From the NCBI RefSeq assembly GCF_000218235.1, contig NZ_GL945017.1, positions 3,238,422-3,302,421 on the forward strand: a stretch of 64,000 bases of DNA, read 5' to 3'. This stretch comes from Hallella multisaccharivorax DSM 17128 (GTDB lineage Bacteria; Bacteroidota; Bacteroidia; Bacteroidales; Bacteroidaceae). This document shows, one piece after another, positions 55,279 through 64,000 of the stretch. A program made the translations under genes and the position numbers. The notes beneath the pieces were generated by a model. That model was given only the letters and a program-made list of their open reading frames with translations. It ran no database searches and was not told the origin of the DNA. Every line of letters starts with the position of its first letter. Within the stretch, counting starts at the first letter, position 1.

Positions 55279-56346
55279 TTAAAGTTGATCAGCACGTGGA
55301 TTGTACTGGTAACGCATCTTGCAGAGCACCTCTTTCCACGGGCCGGGCGTCCATGTACCGTCCTTCTGCTTAATGTTTGTCAAGATACGGTACTTATAGT
55401 GGAGACGGAACTCTTTATAATAAGTGGCATTGGAAGAGGCACTTCCGCCAATCTTATTCAGGAGGAACGTGTTGTCATACTCACCATAAGGTGTCAGCGT
55501 CTCTACCTCCAGAGAATCGCTCTTGTAAGGCTTGATAGAGATATTGTAAGCATCTGGATTAGTAGCTGTCTGGCTATTTACTGTGACAATGATGCTCTTG
55601 ACATTGATGTCATGCAAAGCTTTTGTATAGTCGGAATAACTCTCGTCACCAGCAAGAAAGCGTACGGAATGTGCATCGATAGAGAATGCACGAACTGTAT
55701 TCGTCGGGCGTGCTACACTCTTGGTATTATTATTGATAACCTGAGTGCCTGTCAACTGATAGTTATACGCAGTGGCTGTTGAAGCATAGTCATTCTTCCA
55801 CGTAATCTTCAGAAGGACATGGTCGAGACGCGAGTCCAGCTTATTGTTATCCGTAGCGATAGCCTCGGCATCGTGCTGAATAATCTTATAGTCGAGGAAA
55901 TAAGTACTATCCGGTGACAACTTATCCAGATTTTTCAGCTTAATATCGAACGTGCACTTGTTCGTACCAGCCGAAATCGTTCCGGAGAGAGAAGAATCCT
56001 CATAGTATTCAGCAGGAAGGAGGTGCGCAAACTTTGAAGAGTCGACATCGAAGTTCGATTTGTTATAGGCATTGAAGAGGGAATCGTCGTGCGCCACTGT
56101 CACGTGATAGTCTCTGTCGGCAAGCAGAGAGCCACTAAGCGTGGCGACTAGCTTGATAGAGGCCGTCCCATCCTCCACCGCAGACAGGTTGACTGTGGTA
56201 CGGTCATAGATGCGGTCACTTCCTGCCATCAACGACACTTTGTGGGGATAAACGTTCTGGTCAAAGTCGTAGTTGTTGCAAGAGGTCACAATGGGTGTAA
56301 CAAGCGCTGCAACAAAGGCCAGACCTATAAAATTTATTATGTTCAT
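55279..56346 (-). CDS. DUF1735 domain lipoprotein (SusE/SGBP position)
   Basis: 355 aa from the ATG at 56346 (MNIINFIGLAFVAAL); a TTG six codons upstream is unlikely. Lipobox is at TSCNN (Cys ~23). The DUF1735 domain is near residues 25-160 (VYPHKVSLMAGSDRIYDRTT, AEYYEDSSLSGTISAGTNKC). The rest is beta-rich, of the Bacteroidetes lipoprotein type common in endo-beta-N-acetylglucosaminidase and mucin loci. It probably binds the substrate at the surface. Gaps of about 35 bp on either side put it in the SusCD operon. Confidence 0.78.
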   Translation of the reverse strand: MNIINFIGLAFVAALVTPIVTSCNNYDFDQNVYPHKVSLMAGSDRIYDRTTVNLSAVEDGTASIKLVATLSGSLLADRDYHVTVAHDDSLFNAYNKSNFDVDSSKFAHLLPAEYYEDSSLSGTISAGTNKCTFDIKLKNLDKLSPDSTYFLDYKIIQHDAEAIATDNNKLDSRLDHVLLKITWKNDYASTATAYNYQLTGTQVINNNTKSVARPTNTVRAFSIDAHSVRFLAGDESYSDYTKALHDINVKSIIVTVNSQTATNPDAYNISIKPYKSDSLEVETLTPYGEYDNTFLLNKIGGSASSNATYYKEFRLHYKYRILTNIKQKDGTWTPGPWKEVLCKMRYQYNPRADQL

Positions 56347-56381
56347 TTTCAAGAGATTTATCAAAAGTTAACGTACAAGAA

Positions 56382-58418
56382 TTAACGTGACCAACCGGGA
56401 TTCTGGTCCATCTTCGGACTCTTCAAGAGCTCAGAATGTTTCAGTGGGAGGAACACCATTCGCATGAGAGCTTTACGATCACGGATATTCTGCTCATTGA
56501 TGGAGACCAAGCTAAAGAATTCTCCATCTTTCTTTCCATTAATGTTACCCGATGCATAAACGTTTAGACCTCTCCAGTTGAAAGACTCTGCGTCATCCGT
56601 GAAGTAAGTGCCCCAACGACGAGTGTCAAAGTAGCGATAGCCCTCATCGAAGAGTTCACACTGACGCTCGTTCTTAATGACTGCATCGAAAGCATCCTCA
56701 CTGGCAAGCGTTGCGGCATCTACACCAGGAAGACCGACACGATAACGGATCATATTGAATTGCTTTGCCATCTCATCGGTATTGTGAGTCACAGTGACAT
56801 CCACGAGGTTACCATTTGAATCCCATGTCTGTACCTGCTCTGACCCTGTGACATGATTAGTGGCTTCACAATATTCCAGCAATACTTCAGCATAACGGAT
56901 GATGGGGAACGGCTTGCTGATCGTTGCAGCGCCGTCCTTTCCGTGCCAGGAATCATCGGGATGGATATACTTGAAGGGCACATAACCAGTGACGTTGTAA
57001 TCGTTCGGGTTATTACCGGCAGCATTCTTTCCTGCCTTGGTATCATCCGTCGAGTACCAGAAAGTCTGGTTGTTGTAGTTACCATCCGTACAACTGTTCA
57101 TCTGCCAGATACGGCCAGGGAAACCGATGCTTGCATAGAAACGGGCTGAACGATTTTCGTACATCATAGGCGTACCACTGGCAAACTTGCAATCACCATA
57201 AGTCTTCGTTGTAGCTTTTTCGCTGAGGTCATCCTTATATAGAGGAGACTCGGAAGGCTTCTTACCATCCTTCATCAGGAAGCAGTCGATGACACGCTGA
57301 GGAATAGACATACCACCCCAGCCGCCATAGTTAACGGGGAAAGAGTGCTTAGTGTAGGTTAGGACAGGAGAAGAAGACTCTTCTGCCCAGATGAACTCAC
57401 GGTTTACCTTAGCCATATCCTCACCGTTGAACATGTCGGCAAAAGAATGATACGGGTCGATATCGCCGGCTCCATCAGGGAAAGCAGCGGTAGGAACACT
57501 CTCATCGAGCGGGTAAGGATTGTCTTTATTCTTCTCCACGGTATGCAGTCTGTAATAACCCATGTCTATAACTTGCTGAGCAGCGGCGGCAGCGACAGCC
57601 CAGCGCTTAGGATCGTAGGTCTGATTGACATAGTAAGTACCATCACTCTTACGCTGCCAAGAGCCGAAACAACGCTTGGCATAGATTCCTCCGTTGAACG
57701 TAGGAGAAGCCTGGATAAGGCGCAGACGGGCAATCAAAGCCAAGGCTGTGCCTTTGGTCGGTCTTCCGAAATAAGCGGTCGACTGATCCTGAGGTTTCTT
57801 CAGACCCTTGAGCGACTGAGCAAACTCATTGCAGATATAGTCGATCGATTCGTCCATCGTTGAACGCTCACGATCGTAATACTCTGCACCCTCTGAAGTA
57901 GACACAATCTCATCACCGACGATCAGACACGGGCCCCAGTTCATCAATAAGTTATAATAAGCATATCCGCGAAGGAAATGCACCATAGCCTTGTACTCAG
58001 TACGGTCACCCTCTTTCATGTCTCCGACTTTGTCGACATTAGCTAACATTCGGTTGCAACGGTTGATGACCTTGTACATCTGATACCACAGACTCCAATT
58101 TGGCACGTTCTCAGAATTGACATTACCCACAGTGAACTGTGCACCCCAGAATTCTGAGGTCTGCCAACGGACACAGATCTCGTCTGATGCCGTCTCACCG
58201 GGGGTCCACGAGCTACCCCAGATGTTACCGGGATCAGGAAACATCGTCGGCGTATAATAGAGGTAGCCATTGGCATTCTGTGCGGAATGGAAGATGGAGT
58301 CCTCCTTGAAAATGGCGTTGAAGTTGTCGTCCTGGTCGAGGAAGCTACAAGAGGAGGTAGCAAAGAGGCCCGTAAACAGCGTAGCAACAGCTCCAACAAG
58401 GAAAATATGTTTTTTCAT
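56382..58418 (-). CDS. SusD/RagB family outer-membrane lipoprotein
   Basis: 678 aa with a lipoprotein signal (GLFATSSCSFLDQD, Cys ~24). The N-terminal TPR-like SusD part contains MVHFLRGYAYYNLLMNWGPC and later FGRPTKGTALALIARLRLIQ. The RagB part ends with PLKHSELLKSPKMDQNPGW. SusD lids the SusC channel and takes in oligosaccharide or glycopeptide. The gene is 40 bp after SusC. Its length (678) exceeds the common 500-600, owing to insert loops between residues 250 and 450. Confidence 0.92.
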   Translation of the reverse strand: MKKHIFLVGAVATLFTGLFATSSCSFLDQDDNFNAIFKEDSIFHSAQNANGYLYYTPTMFPDPGNIWGSSWTPGETASDEICVRWQTSEFWGAQFTVGNVNSENVPNWSLWYQMYKVINRCNRMLANVDKVGDMKEGDRTEYKAMVHFLRGYAYYNLLMNWGPCLIVGDEIVSTSEGAEYYDRERSTMDESIDYICNEFAQSLKGLKKPQDQSTAYFGRPTKGTALALIARLRLIQASPTFNGGIYAKRCFGSWQRKSDGTYYVNQTYDPKRWAVAAAAAQQVIDMGYYRLHTVEKNKDNPYPLDESVPTAAFPDGAGDIDPYHSFADMFNGEDMAKVNREFIWAEESSSPVLTYTKHSFPVNYGGWGGMSIPQRVIDCFLMKDGKKPSESPLYKDDLSEKATTKTYGDCKFASGTPMMYENRSARFYASIGFPGRIWQMNSCTDGNYNNQTFWYSTDDTKAGKNAAGNNPNDYNVTGYVPFKYIHPDDSWHGKDGAATISKPFPIIRYAEVLLEYCEATNHVTGSEQVQTWDSNGNLVDVTVTHNTDEMAKQFNMIRYRVGLPGVDAATLASEDAFDAVIKNERQCELFDEGYRYFDTRRWGTYFTDDAESFNWRGLNVYASGNINGKKDGEFFSLVSINEQNIRDRKALMRMVFLPLKHSELLKSPKMDQNPGWSR

Positions 58419-58458
58419 TCTGTTTTCTTATTATTATATCGTTCATAAATGACGATCA

Positions 58459-61400
58459 TCAGAAGCGGAAGTAAAGCTGGAGTGAGTAGGTCGTCGGGAT
58501 TGGGTAAGCCGCACCGTTGTACCAAGCCTGCTCAGGGTCGAAATACTTCACACTGTCAATCGTGAAGAGATTATTGATGACGAAGTCGGTCTCGAGAGAG
58601 GACAATCCGCAAGCCTTCAACCATTTGCGATGACGGAAGACATAACGGAAGTTCAGCTCTTGGAAGCGCAGGAAGGAACCATCCTCACGCCAGAAAGTAG
58701 AGAGCTGACCGTTGTTTGTATTACTGCCATAAGACAGACGCGGGAACATAGCATTGGGGTTCTCTGTTGAGGGATCGCCGGAGTACCAAGCGGGTGTCCA
58801 GCGGTTCTTGGGATTGTTGACCATCTTAAGCACATTACCCATCTCACCATTATAGAACGGAATCCAACCGGCATCATAGCCCATGCCTACACGGTAATAT
58901 TTCACGCCGGCATTGCCTTTGAAGAGCAAGCTCAATGTGAAGTCCTTATAGTTGAACTCACCACCGAAGCCATACATCACACGCGGCACATTATTTGAAT
59001 AGGACAATGGCACCTTATCATCACTGTTGATGATGCCATCACCATTGACATCACGATACTTAATGTCACCGGGACGGACGGTACCGAGATAAGACGATTG
59101 GTCTGCACTTGTTGCTATATCCACCTTGTCCTTGAAGAGTCCCTCTGCGATATAACCACGGAGTATTCCATAAGGCATACCTGTTTGGCTCTGATAGTCG
59201 TAAGCCAACTTGTTCTCTTCGTAGTAATCGATGATGTTCTGCGACCAAGTGTAGTTGGCACGAATAGTGAAGTCCATGTTTCTGTTAATCTTATGGTAAA
59301 AAGAGAAGTTGCCATCTGAACCAAAAGAGTGCATACGGCCGACATTGGAATACGGATAAGTGACCATACCAGCCCATTCTGGCAGTGTGACTCGTCTCTG
59401 GAAGATATGGTCACGCGTATCACGGAAGAAGTCCACCGTCAGTTTCACTGCGTCATTGAAGAAGTTAGCATCAACACCTATATCAAACTTCTTAGCTACC
59501 TCCCATTTGAGATTATTTGCACCTTGTTGTGTCTCAATAATGCCGCTGCCGTTGTAACCCCATGTCGTACCTGCTCTATTGTTGATAATGGTCAGATACG
59601 GGAAACGTGTATTCGAGATGTTATCGTTACCGGCAAGACCATAAGAGCCACGGATCTTGAAAAAACTGATGAACGGCAACGTCTCCTGTACCCATTTATA
59701 AGATGTCGGCACCCAACCAAGAGCGATAGACGGGAAGAAACCGAAACGTTCTCCCTTAGGAAAGAGGTCTGAACCTGTATAACCGAAGTTGGCATCAAGA
59801 AAGTATGTATCGTTGTATCCGTAAGAAAGACGACCGGAGAGGTTCTGACGTCGCTTAGGAATAGCGGAGATACCGAGTTGATCAGAGCTACCCCAGTCTG
59901 ACTGCTTCTGGTCTTCCATATAATAAAAGAGGAGGGCACCAATATTGTGGAATCCTAATTTCTTATTATAGTCGAGCTTAGCTTCGAGATAGTATTTACG
60001 CCATGTGACATCAGAGCTTGAATACCTCATATCCGTCTGTTTCTGACGCAAAGTCTTAATAAGCTCACCCGTAGACGAACGTCCTGTAGCACGATAGTAG
60101 TCTGGAGTGACCAGACGTCGCTCATTGAAGTTGGAAGTGCGGTCATTCATTACCTGTACAGACCCCACGAGCCCCTTAAGAAATCCTGTGAACCGCTGTG
60201 TGAACTTGAGCGTAATCATGTTACGTGTCTTATCCTGAGAATTGTAACCCTGATAGTTAAGGGCTGCGAAAGGAGACACAAGGTCATTCTGACCGTAGGT
60301 TGGCAGTGTGCCGTCGGCGTATGTAACAGGGAACATCAACGGATTGAGCTGAAGCACGTCAGACCACACCTGATTGGTTGTTTTGCCACCGGGAGTGGTA
60401 TAGTTGGACACATTTCCGTCAACGCCGAAATAGAGCTCACTATTCTTAGTGAGATTCATGTTGATATTTGCACGATAGGTCAAGAGGTCATAAGACAGGG
60501 GTTTATGGAACTGGTTCTCCTGCTGCTTGTAAGCGGCACCCTCATGCTGATAACCGATAGAGACGAAGTACTGAGCCACATCACCACCACCACGAGCGCT
60601 GGCGTAGTAGTTCTCCTGCAGAGAGTTCTTCTTCATGATTTGGTCAATCCAGTTAACATTTGGATAGAGCTCAGGATCGAGATTGTTCTGGATGATGTCG
60701 AGCTGGATAGGCGTATAGAGGTCTGACTCACCGGACACGGCACGAGCTTCATTGGCGAGTTTAGCATAGTCATAGGAATTGACATACTCTGGCAAACGCT
60801 TGATATGCGAGAGCTTAACCGTAGCACGGGCAGTAATCTGAATCTTATCCTTACTACCTTTCTTTGTTGTGACAAGCACCACACCATTGGCACCACGCAC
60901 ACCGTAAACGGCAGTAGCAGCAGCATCCTTCAGCACAGAGATGCTTTCCACGTCATCAACGTCAATGTCATTCAGACTACCCTCAATACCATCGATGAGT
61001 ACCAAGGCACTGGCTCCAGCACCAAAGGTAGAGACACCACGTACCCAGAAGTTGGACAGGTTCTGTCCAGGTTCACCAGAAGTCTGCATTGTAATGACAC
61101 CGGGCATACGACCACCAATCATGTTGACGAGAGAAGTACCAGGCGTACGGAGTTCGTCCATATCAATTGTTGACACTGCTCCTACGACAGAGACCTTCTT
61201 TTGGGAAGTAAGACCTGTAACAACGACTTCATCAATATCCTTACCTTTACTCGACTTGAAATGGATCTGAAGAGCAGGCTCATCCTTTAGGATCGTCACC
61301 GTCTGCGTTTCCATACCGAGATACTCACACTGAAGCGTGGCTCCGGGAGCTACCTTCATCTTGAATTTTCCATCAAGGTCCGTCACAGTGCCATTACCCG

Positions 61401-61566
61401 GAACGTTCTTAATACGAATCGTGGCACCTACACACGGCTCACCAGTATCATCAAAGACGGTACCGGCTACAAAGAATTGTCTGGTTTGAGCGCTCTGAGA
61501 ATAAGCATGCGCACTGTAAGTCATGAACGCAAGTAAGAGAAACAAGACATATAATATTCTTCTCAT
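58459..61566 (-). CDS. SusC/RagA TonB-linked outer-membrane receptor
   Basis: 1035 aa. The signal peptide ends AHAYSQ. A carboxypeptidase D-like N-terminal domain (VAGTVFDDTGEPCVGATIRI, ~34-105) precedes the TonB box region (DEVVVTGLTSQ). The plug has VRGVSTFGAGASALVLIDGI and EDVESIS-like text (VDDVESISVLKDAAATAVYG). The barrel ends in LQLYFRF, the C-terminal aromatic signature. It imports the glycan or glycopeptide using TonB energy. It is the second gene after the NHL/IPT lipoprotein (27-bp gap) and forms the transport complex with SusD. Confidence 0.95.
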   Translation of the reverse strand: MRRILYVLFLLLAFMTYSAHAYSQSAQTRQFFVAGTVFDDTGEPCVGATIRIKNVPGNGTVTDLDGKFKMKVAPGATLQCEYLGMETQTVTILKDEPALQIHFKSSKGKDIDEVVVTGLTSQKKVSVVGAVSTIDMDELRTPGTSLVNMIGGRMPGVITMQTSGEPGQNLSNFWVRGVSTFGAGASALVLIDGIEGSLNDIDVDDVESISVLKDAAATAVYGVRGANGVVLVTTKKGSKDKIQITARATVKLSHIKRLPEYVNSYDYAKLANEARAVSGESDLYTPIQLDIIQNNLDPELYPNVNWIDQIMKKNSLQENYYASARGGGDVAQYFVSIGYQHEGAAYKQQENQFHKPLSYDLLTYRANINMNLTKNSELYFGVDGNVSNYTTPGGKTTNQVWSDVLQLNPLMFPVTYADGTLPTYGQNDLVSPFAALNYQGYNSQDKTRNMITLKFTQRFTGFLKGLVGSVQVMNDRTSNFNERRLVTPDYYRATGRSSTGELIKTLRQKQTDMRYSSSDVTWRKYYLEAKLDYNKKLGFHNIGALLFYYMEDQKQSDWGSSDQLGISAIPKRRQNLSGRLSYGYNDTYFLDANFGYTGSDLFPKGERFGFFPSIALGWVPTSYKWVQETLPFISFFKIRGSYGLAGNDNISNTRFPYLTIINNRAGTTWGYNGSGIIETQQGANNLKWEVAKKFDIGVDANFFNDAVKLTVDFFRDTRDHIFQRRVTLPEWAGMVTYPYSNVGRMHSFGSDGNFSFYHKINRNMDFTIRANYTWSQNIIDYYEENKLAYDYQSQTGMPYGILRGYIAEGLFKDKVDIATSADQSSYLGTVRPGDIKYRDVNGDGIINSDDKVPLSYSNNVPRVMYGFGGEFNYKDFTLSLLFKGNAGVKYYRVGMGYDAGWIPFYNGEMGNVLKMVNNPKNRWTPAWYSGDPSTENPNAMFPRLSYGSNTNNGQLSTFWREDGSFLRFQELNFRYVFRHRKWLKACGLSSLETDFVINNLFTIDSVKYFDPEQAWYNGAAYPIPTTYSLQLYFRF

Positions 61567-61593
61567 AAATAATAGTTAGTTGAAAAAAATAGG

Positions 61594-63078
61594 TTACTTA
61601 ATACTCAATTCTCGGATGACTTGATTCTTCATATCAGCGATATAGACTTTTTCCCCATCAGAGCTCACCGCAACGCCCATTGGTATATTAAACTTAGCCA
61701 GTTCAACACCTCCGTCAGCATAACCACTACTTCCAGGGACACCGATGGGTGTTGTGACCCTTGCATTAGCTCCTTGCGTTGTATCGATGCTACGAATGCA
61801 GTGGTTCTGAGAATCAGCGATATAGAGTCGTCCATCCTTAGTGAAGCAAATCTGACGAGGATAGTTGAACTTTGCATTCTTGAGAGAGCCGTCTTCCCAT
61901 CCTTTACCCTCGGTATAGTTGACAGATCCGTAAGCTGCTATGCCGGCATAAGGTTCTCCGTGATAGGTAAGAGAGTCTTTGTCTGAAAGCTGGTCGACAT
62001 CCACATACCATATTTCATGACAATCGGAAAAAGAGATGAACAAACGGTTAGGCTGGATGGGACTGAAAGCACAATAGCTATCGTTACCGCCTCCGTCTCC
62101 GCTCTTACCATTATCTTTTCCGACCTTCTTAAGCAGAAGCTCAGCCCTGCGCGTCTTAGGATTGATGCGCAGCAACTCTCCATGATACATCACGGTATAA
62201 AGCATGTGATCGTTTTTATTGATGACGAAACAGAACTTGTAGTTCTTGTCATCCAGGGTGGAATAGCCCTCAGGATTGATAAACTGTGTCTTCTTCACAG
62301 CATAATCGTTTCCTTTCATCAAAGACCAGTAAACACGTCCGCCATCATCAGGCACATACATACCCTCGAAGCCGGGCTCCGTAGAATAGGCTGGGGCATT
62401 AATCTTTGAAGAGTTCCAACCATTCTCCTGCAAAAGCGTTAGCTCATCCTTTTTGGTATCTGCGCGTAGAACGATTCCCTTTACATTCTCATTCTTTTCG
62501 TTACGACAGTCCATATAGCCTGTAGAACCATCATCAAAACGATGCTCCACAATAAAGATATTGTCCTCATCGTCCACGCAGAGATAACCCGGGGCTGAAA
62601 GACTGGATGAAAGCAGCTTATCGCACTTTGTAGCGTGCGCATCGGTCGTCTGCATACCGACAATCGTTGTCACAGCCGTCTGAGTAATATAACGGAAGTC
62701 GCGGCCTGCTCTTCCAAAGATGGTGTCTCCGTTGATATCACGTGTTACTTCCAATTTAATATTACGCTTGTAAGTGAGACCAGATGGCACATAAGCATAC
62801 AACCTCTCACCATTGGATGACACGAGACCACCCTTATGCCTCACTCCATCTTCGTCTACATACCATAGCTTCAACCCTGTCGTATCAGAGCCGAAATTCG
62901 AACCTGTGATAATCATGGGGGTTGCTATACCACCACTGTCAGGATAGAAATCCTCTATTACAATAGCTTTCGAAGGATCGAAAGCAACCCTGCCCGAATC
63001 AGAATTCTTGTCTGAGCATGACATCCATGTCAAGGATCCTAACAAGGCCAAACCTAAAAAAATTTTTTTACTCTTCAT
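61594..63078 (-). CDS. IPT/TIG and NHL-repeat surface lipoprotein
   Basis: 494 aa from the ATG at 63078; a TTG three codons upstream is less likely. Lipobox WMSCSDKN (Cys ~20). The IPT/TIG Ig-like domain spans about 35-125 (VIEDFYPDSGGIATPMIITG). The rest is a six-bladed NHL-type propeller: YLCVDDEDNIFIVEHR, then DGRLYIADSQNHCIRSID and AVSSDGEKVYIADMKNQVI. Such proteins occur in several Bacteroidetes utilization loci as surface glycan-binding proteins; the ligand is not known. It is the first gene of the operon, which is unusual, since SusC more often leads. Confidence 0.82.
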   Translation of the reverse strand: MKSKKIFLGLALLGSLTWMSCSDKNSDSGRVAFDPSKAIVIEDFYPDSGGIATPMIITGSNFGSDTTGLKLWYVDEDGVRHKGGLVSSNGERLYAYVPSGLTYKRNIKLEVTRDINGDTIFGRAGRDFRYITQTAVTTIVGMQTTDAHATKCDKLLSSSLSAPGYLCVDDEDNIFIVEHRFDDGSTGYMDCRNEKNENVKGIVLRADTKKDELTLLQENGWNSSKINAPAYSTEPGFEGMYVPDDGGRVYWSLMKGNDYAVKKTQFINPEGYSTLDDKNYKFCFVINKNDHMLYTVMYHGELLRINPKTRRAELLLKKVGKDNGKSGDGGGNDSYCAFSPIQPNRLFISFSDCHEIWYVDVDQLSDKDSLTYHGEPYAGIAAYGSVNYTEGKGWEDGSLKNAKFNYPRQICFTKDGRLYIADSQNHCIRSIDTTQGANARVTTPIGVPGSSGYADGGVELAKFNIPMGVAVSSDGEKVYIADMKNQVIRELSIK

Positions 63079-63131
63079 ATAGATCAATGTTAGTATTTAA
63101 GTTGAAGTTTAATTATTTTGATATGTTTCTA

Positions 63132-63139
63132 CAAAATTA
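63132..63139 (-). promoter_or_regulatory. Candidate -7 element for the SusCD operon
   Basis: TAATTTTG on the minus strand fits TAnnTTTG and lies about 54 nt before the ATG at 63078. The nearest upstream TTTG (63171-63168) is 28 nt away, longer than usual, so the promoter may need an activator or the call may be wrong. Confidence 0.3.
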
Positions 63140-63365
63140 ATTATTTTATTTATAATACTATTACAATCAAATTAAGTTTAACGTATCTCTTGACAATAAT
63201 TAACACTAAACGTTAATTATAAGGGGTAAGAAAATATAATATAAATATTTTGTTTAATTTTATAGCGTACTTTTCAACAAGTCGAAAACAAAGAGAAGAT
63301 GTGATATTAATGTCCGTTCGGTCTTGTTATAATAATGGAAATATAACAATATACACTGACTATAT

Positions 63366-63386
63366 GGTCGGCATCTTGTGCCGGCC
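63366..63386 (-). terminator. Hairpin after the dockerin/cohesin-like gene
   Basis: GGTCGGCA and TGCCGGCC form an 8-bp stem around TCTTG, 12 bp after the stop at 63398. A T run is absent, so termination strength is uncertain. Confidence 0.45.
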
Positions 63387-63397
63387 ATCTTTATAGA

Positions 63398-64000
63398 TCA
63401 GAAATCAAGTTCGTTCAGATACTTATCTACTATCATGCCCTTGGCTGCCTGCTGCTTCACCGTGAAGGTACGCAAAGCTTTGAAATGAAGCACGCAGAGT
63501 GTCTCGTCACCACTGATCACAGTCTGGTTGCCCACATTGGCAAAGGTAGGATAAAGTGCCTGAGAGCCATCACTGTGATGACGGTCATAAGTCATATTTC
63601 TCATTTCCTTCGCCGCTACGGCATCCACCTTAACGAAGCGCATATCCTGCGGACGGTAGGGAAGCACAAAGTTGAACGCGTTGACAGCCTGCATGGCTTT
63701 GCCTTTCACCAAGATGGTGACATCATCGCCTGCCTTGTACACCTTCTTGTCGTACTCATAGGAGAATCTACCTGCCAGCTTAGCATTGTTGCCGTCATCA
63801 TAGACGCCACCGTCGAGCTTCGTCGTGACATTGGAGATATCGTAGGCATCGATGAGCCCGTTGCTGTTAATGTCTCCGCCGGAGATATAGCCATCGAAGT
63901 CGGCATCGCCTTTCTTCAGGCCCGTATAGTTCATGTAGGAGGTCAGATCATTGTCGTCCACCTTCCCGTCATTGTTGATATCCCCAGGTATCAGCGTCTT
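63398..64000 (-). CDS. C-terminal part of a secreted protein with dockerin-like and cohesin-like modules (5' truncated by window)
   Basis: 201 codons, open to the window edge. The visible N-terminal part has EF-hand-like dockerin repeats: GDINNDGKVDDNDLTSYMNY, GDADFDGYISGG and DINSNGLIDAYDISNV, all with Asp/Asn at calcium positions. After a linker comes a beta-rich domain (AGRFSYEYDKKVYKAGDDVT, FNFVLPYRPQDMRFVKVDAV, SGDETLCVLHFKALR) like the cohesin-type tail on several Bacteroides glycoside hydrolases of host-glycan loci. The catalytic part lies outside the window. The protein probably belongs to the same utilization locus. Confidence 0.7.
   Translation of the reverse strand, partial: KTLIPGDINNDGKVDDNDLTSYMNYTGLKKGDADFDGYISGGDINSNGLIDAYDISNVTTKLDGGVYDDGNNAKLAGRFSYEYDKKVYKAGDDVTILVKGKAMQAVNAFNFVLPYRPQDMRFVKVDAVAAKEMRNMTYDRHHSDGSQALYPTFANVGNQTVISGDETLCVLHFKALRTFTVKQQAAKGMIVDKYLNELDF

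Larger units (their letters stand above)
63088..63397. other. Leader/promoter region of the SusCD operon
   Basis: 310 bp, AT-rich, no supported ORF. It contains a possible terminator of the upstream gene at 63366-63386 and the promoter candidate at 63132-63139. No regulator gene (HTCS, SusR or ECF sigma/anti-sigma) flanks it in this window. Confidence 0.5.

Overview
The window comes from a Bacteroidales genome, most likely Prevotellaceae. The evidence is SusC/SusD outer-membrane pairs, Cys-anchored SusE/F-type lipoproteins, short type IX secretion (T9SS)-like C-terminal tails, an UpxY-type NusG paralogue, DUF4369 and DUF4954 proteins, and promoters of the Bacteroidetes form TTTG-N19/20-TAnnTTTG. 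GC content is moderate. No rRNA, tRNA, CRISPR array or intact mobile element was seen. Species cannot be fixed from the sequence alone.

The first half (1-32.3 kb) is mostly conserved core. On the plus strand are a 5'-truncated GH10-like lipoprotein, a PafA-type alkaline phosphatase and a long orphan UpxY. A minus-strand run (9732-4138) encodes an AAA-CYTH NTPase, two tandem deoxynucleoside kinases, a membrane-anchored pseudokinase, a TPR protein and a MATE exporter. Next come an M13 peptidase and an ABC-F ATPase (minus), RidA (plus), and a minus-strand operon of a DUF4369 lipoprotein, dihydroorotase, a stand-alone MetH activation domain, a metallophosphoesterase and a PlsC acyltransferase. 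A four-TM protein and an FtsB/DivIC-like protein follow. The plus strand then carries hflX, a DUF4954 protein, an M16 peptidase, class I fumarase, a UvrD helicase with an embedded DEDDh exonuclease, and a CBM9-like protein.

The second half (32.3-64 kb) is a host-glycan degradation region. One minus-strand operon encodes a sugar MFS importer, an NahK-like HexNAc-1-kinase, GH84 and GH109. Divergent from it are a GH2 beta-galactosidase with a CBM32-like tail and a Ser-type sulfatase. On the minus strand follow a GH95 alpha-L-fucosidase, a module-only secreted protein, an M60 (mucinase-type) peptidase and a polysaccharide utilization locus (NHL/IPT lipoprotein, SusC, SusD, DUF1735 lipoprotein, BACON/discoidin lipoprotein). 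The window ends inside a protein with a dockerin-like and cohesin-like tail. Together these enzymes would remove fucose, sulfate, galactose, GlcNAc and GalNAc, cut the glycoprotein backbone, import the products and phosphorylate HexNAc. That fits mucin O-glycans or related host glycoproteins.

The most unusual non-genic signal is a set of short tandem arrays at five intergenic or gene-end sites. Their sequences differ (one family occurs twice) but all have an exact 22-nt period, and most contain a small palindromic core. Other oddities are a 3' tail of a group II intron behind the fucosidase gene, a decayed coding remnant next to the M60 gene, and an AT-rich tract with a period near 10 bp.
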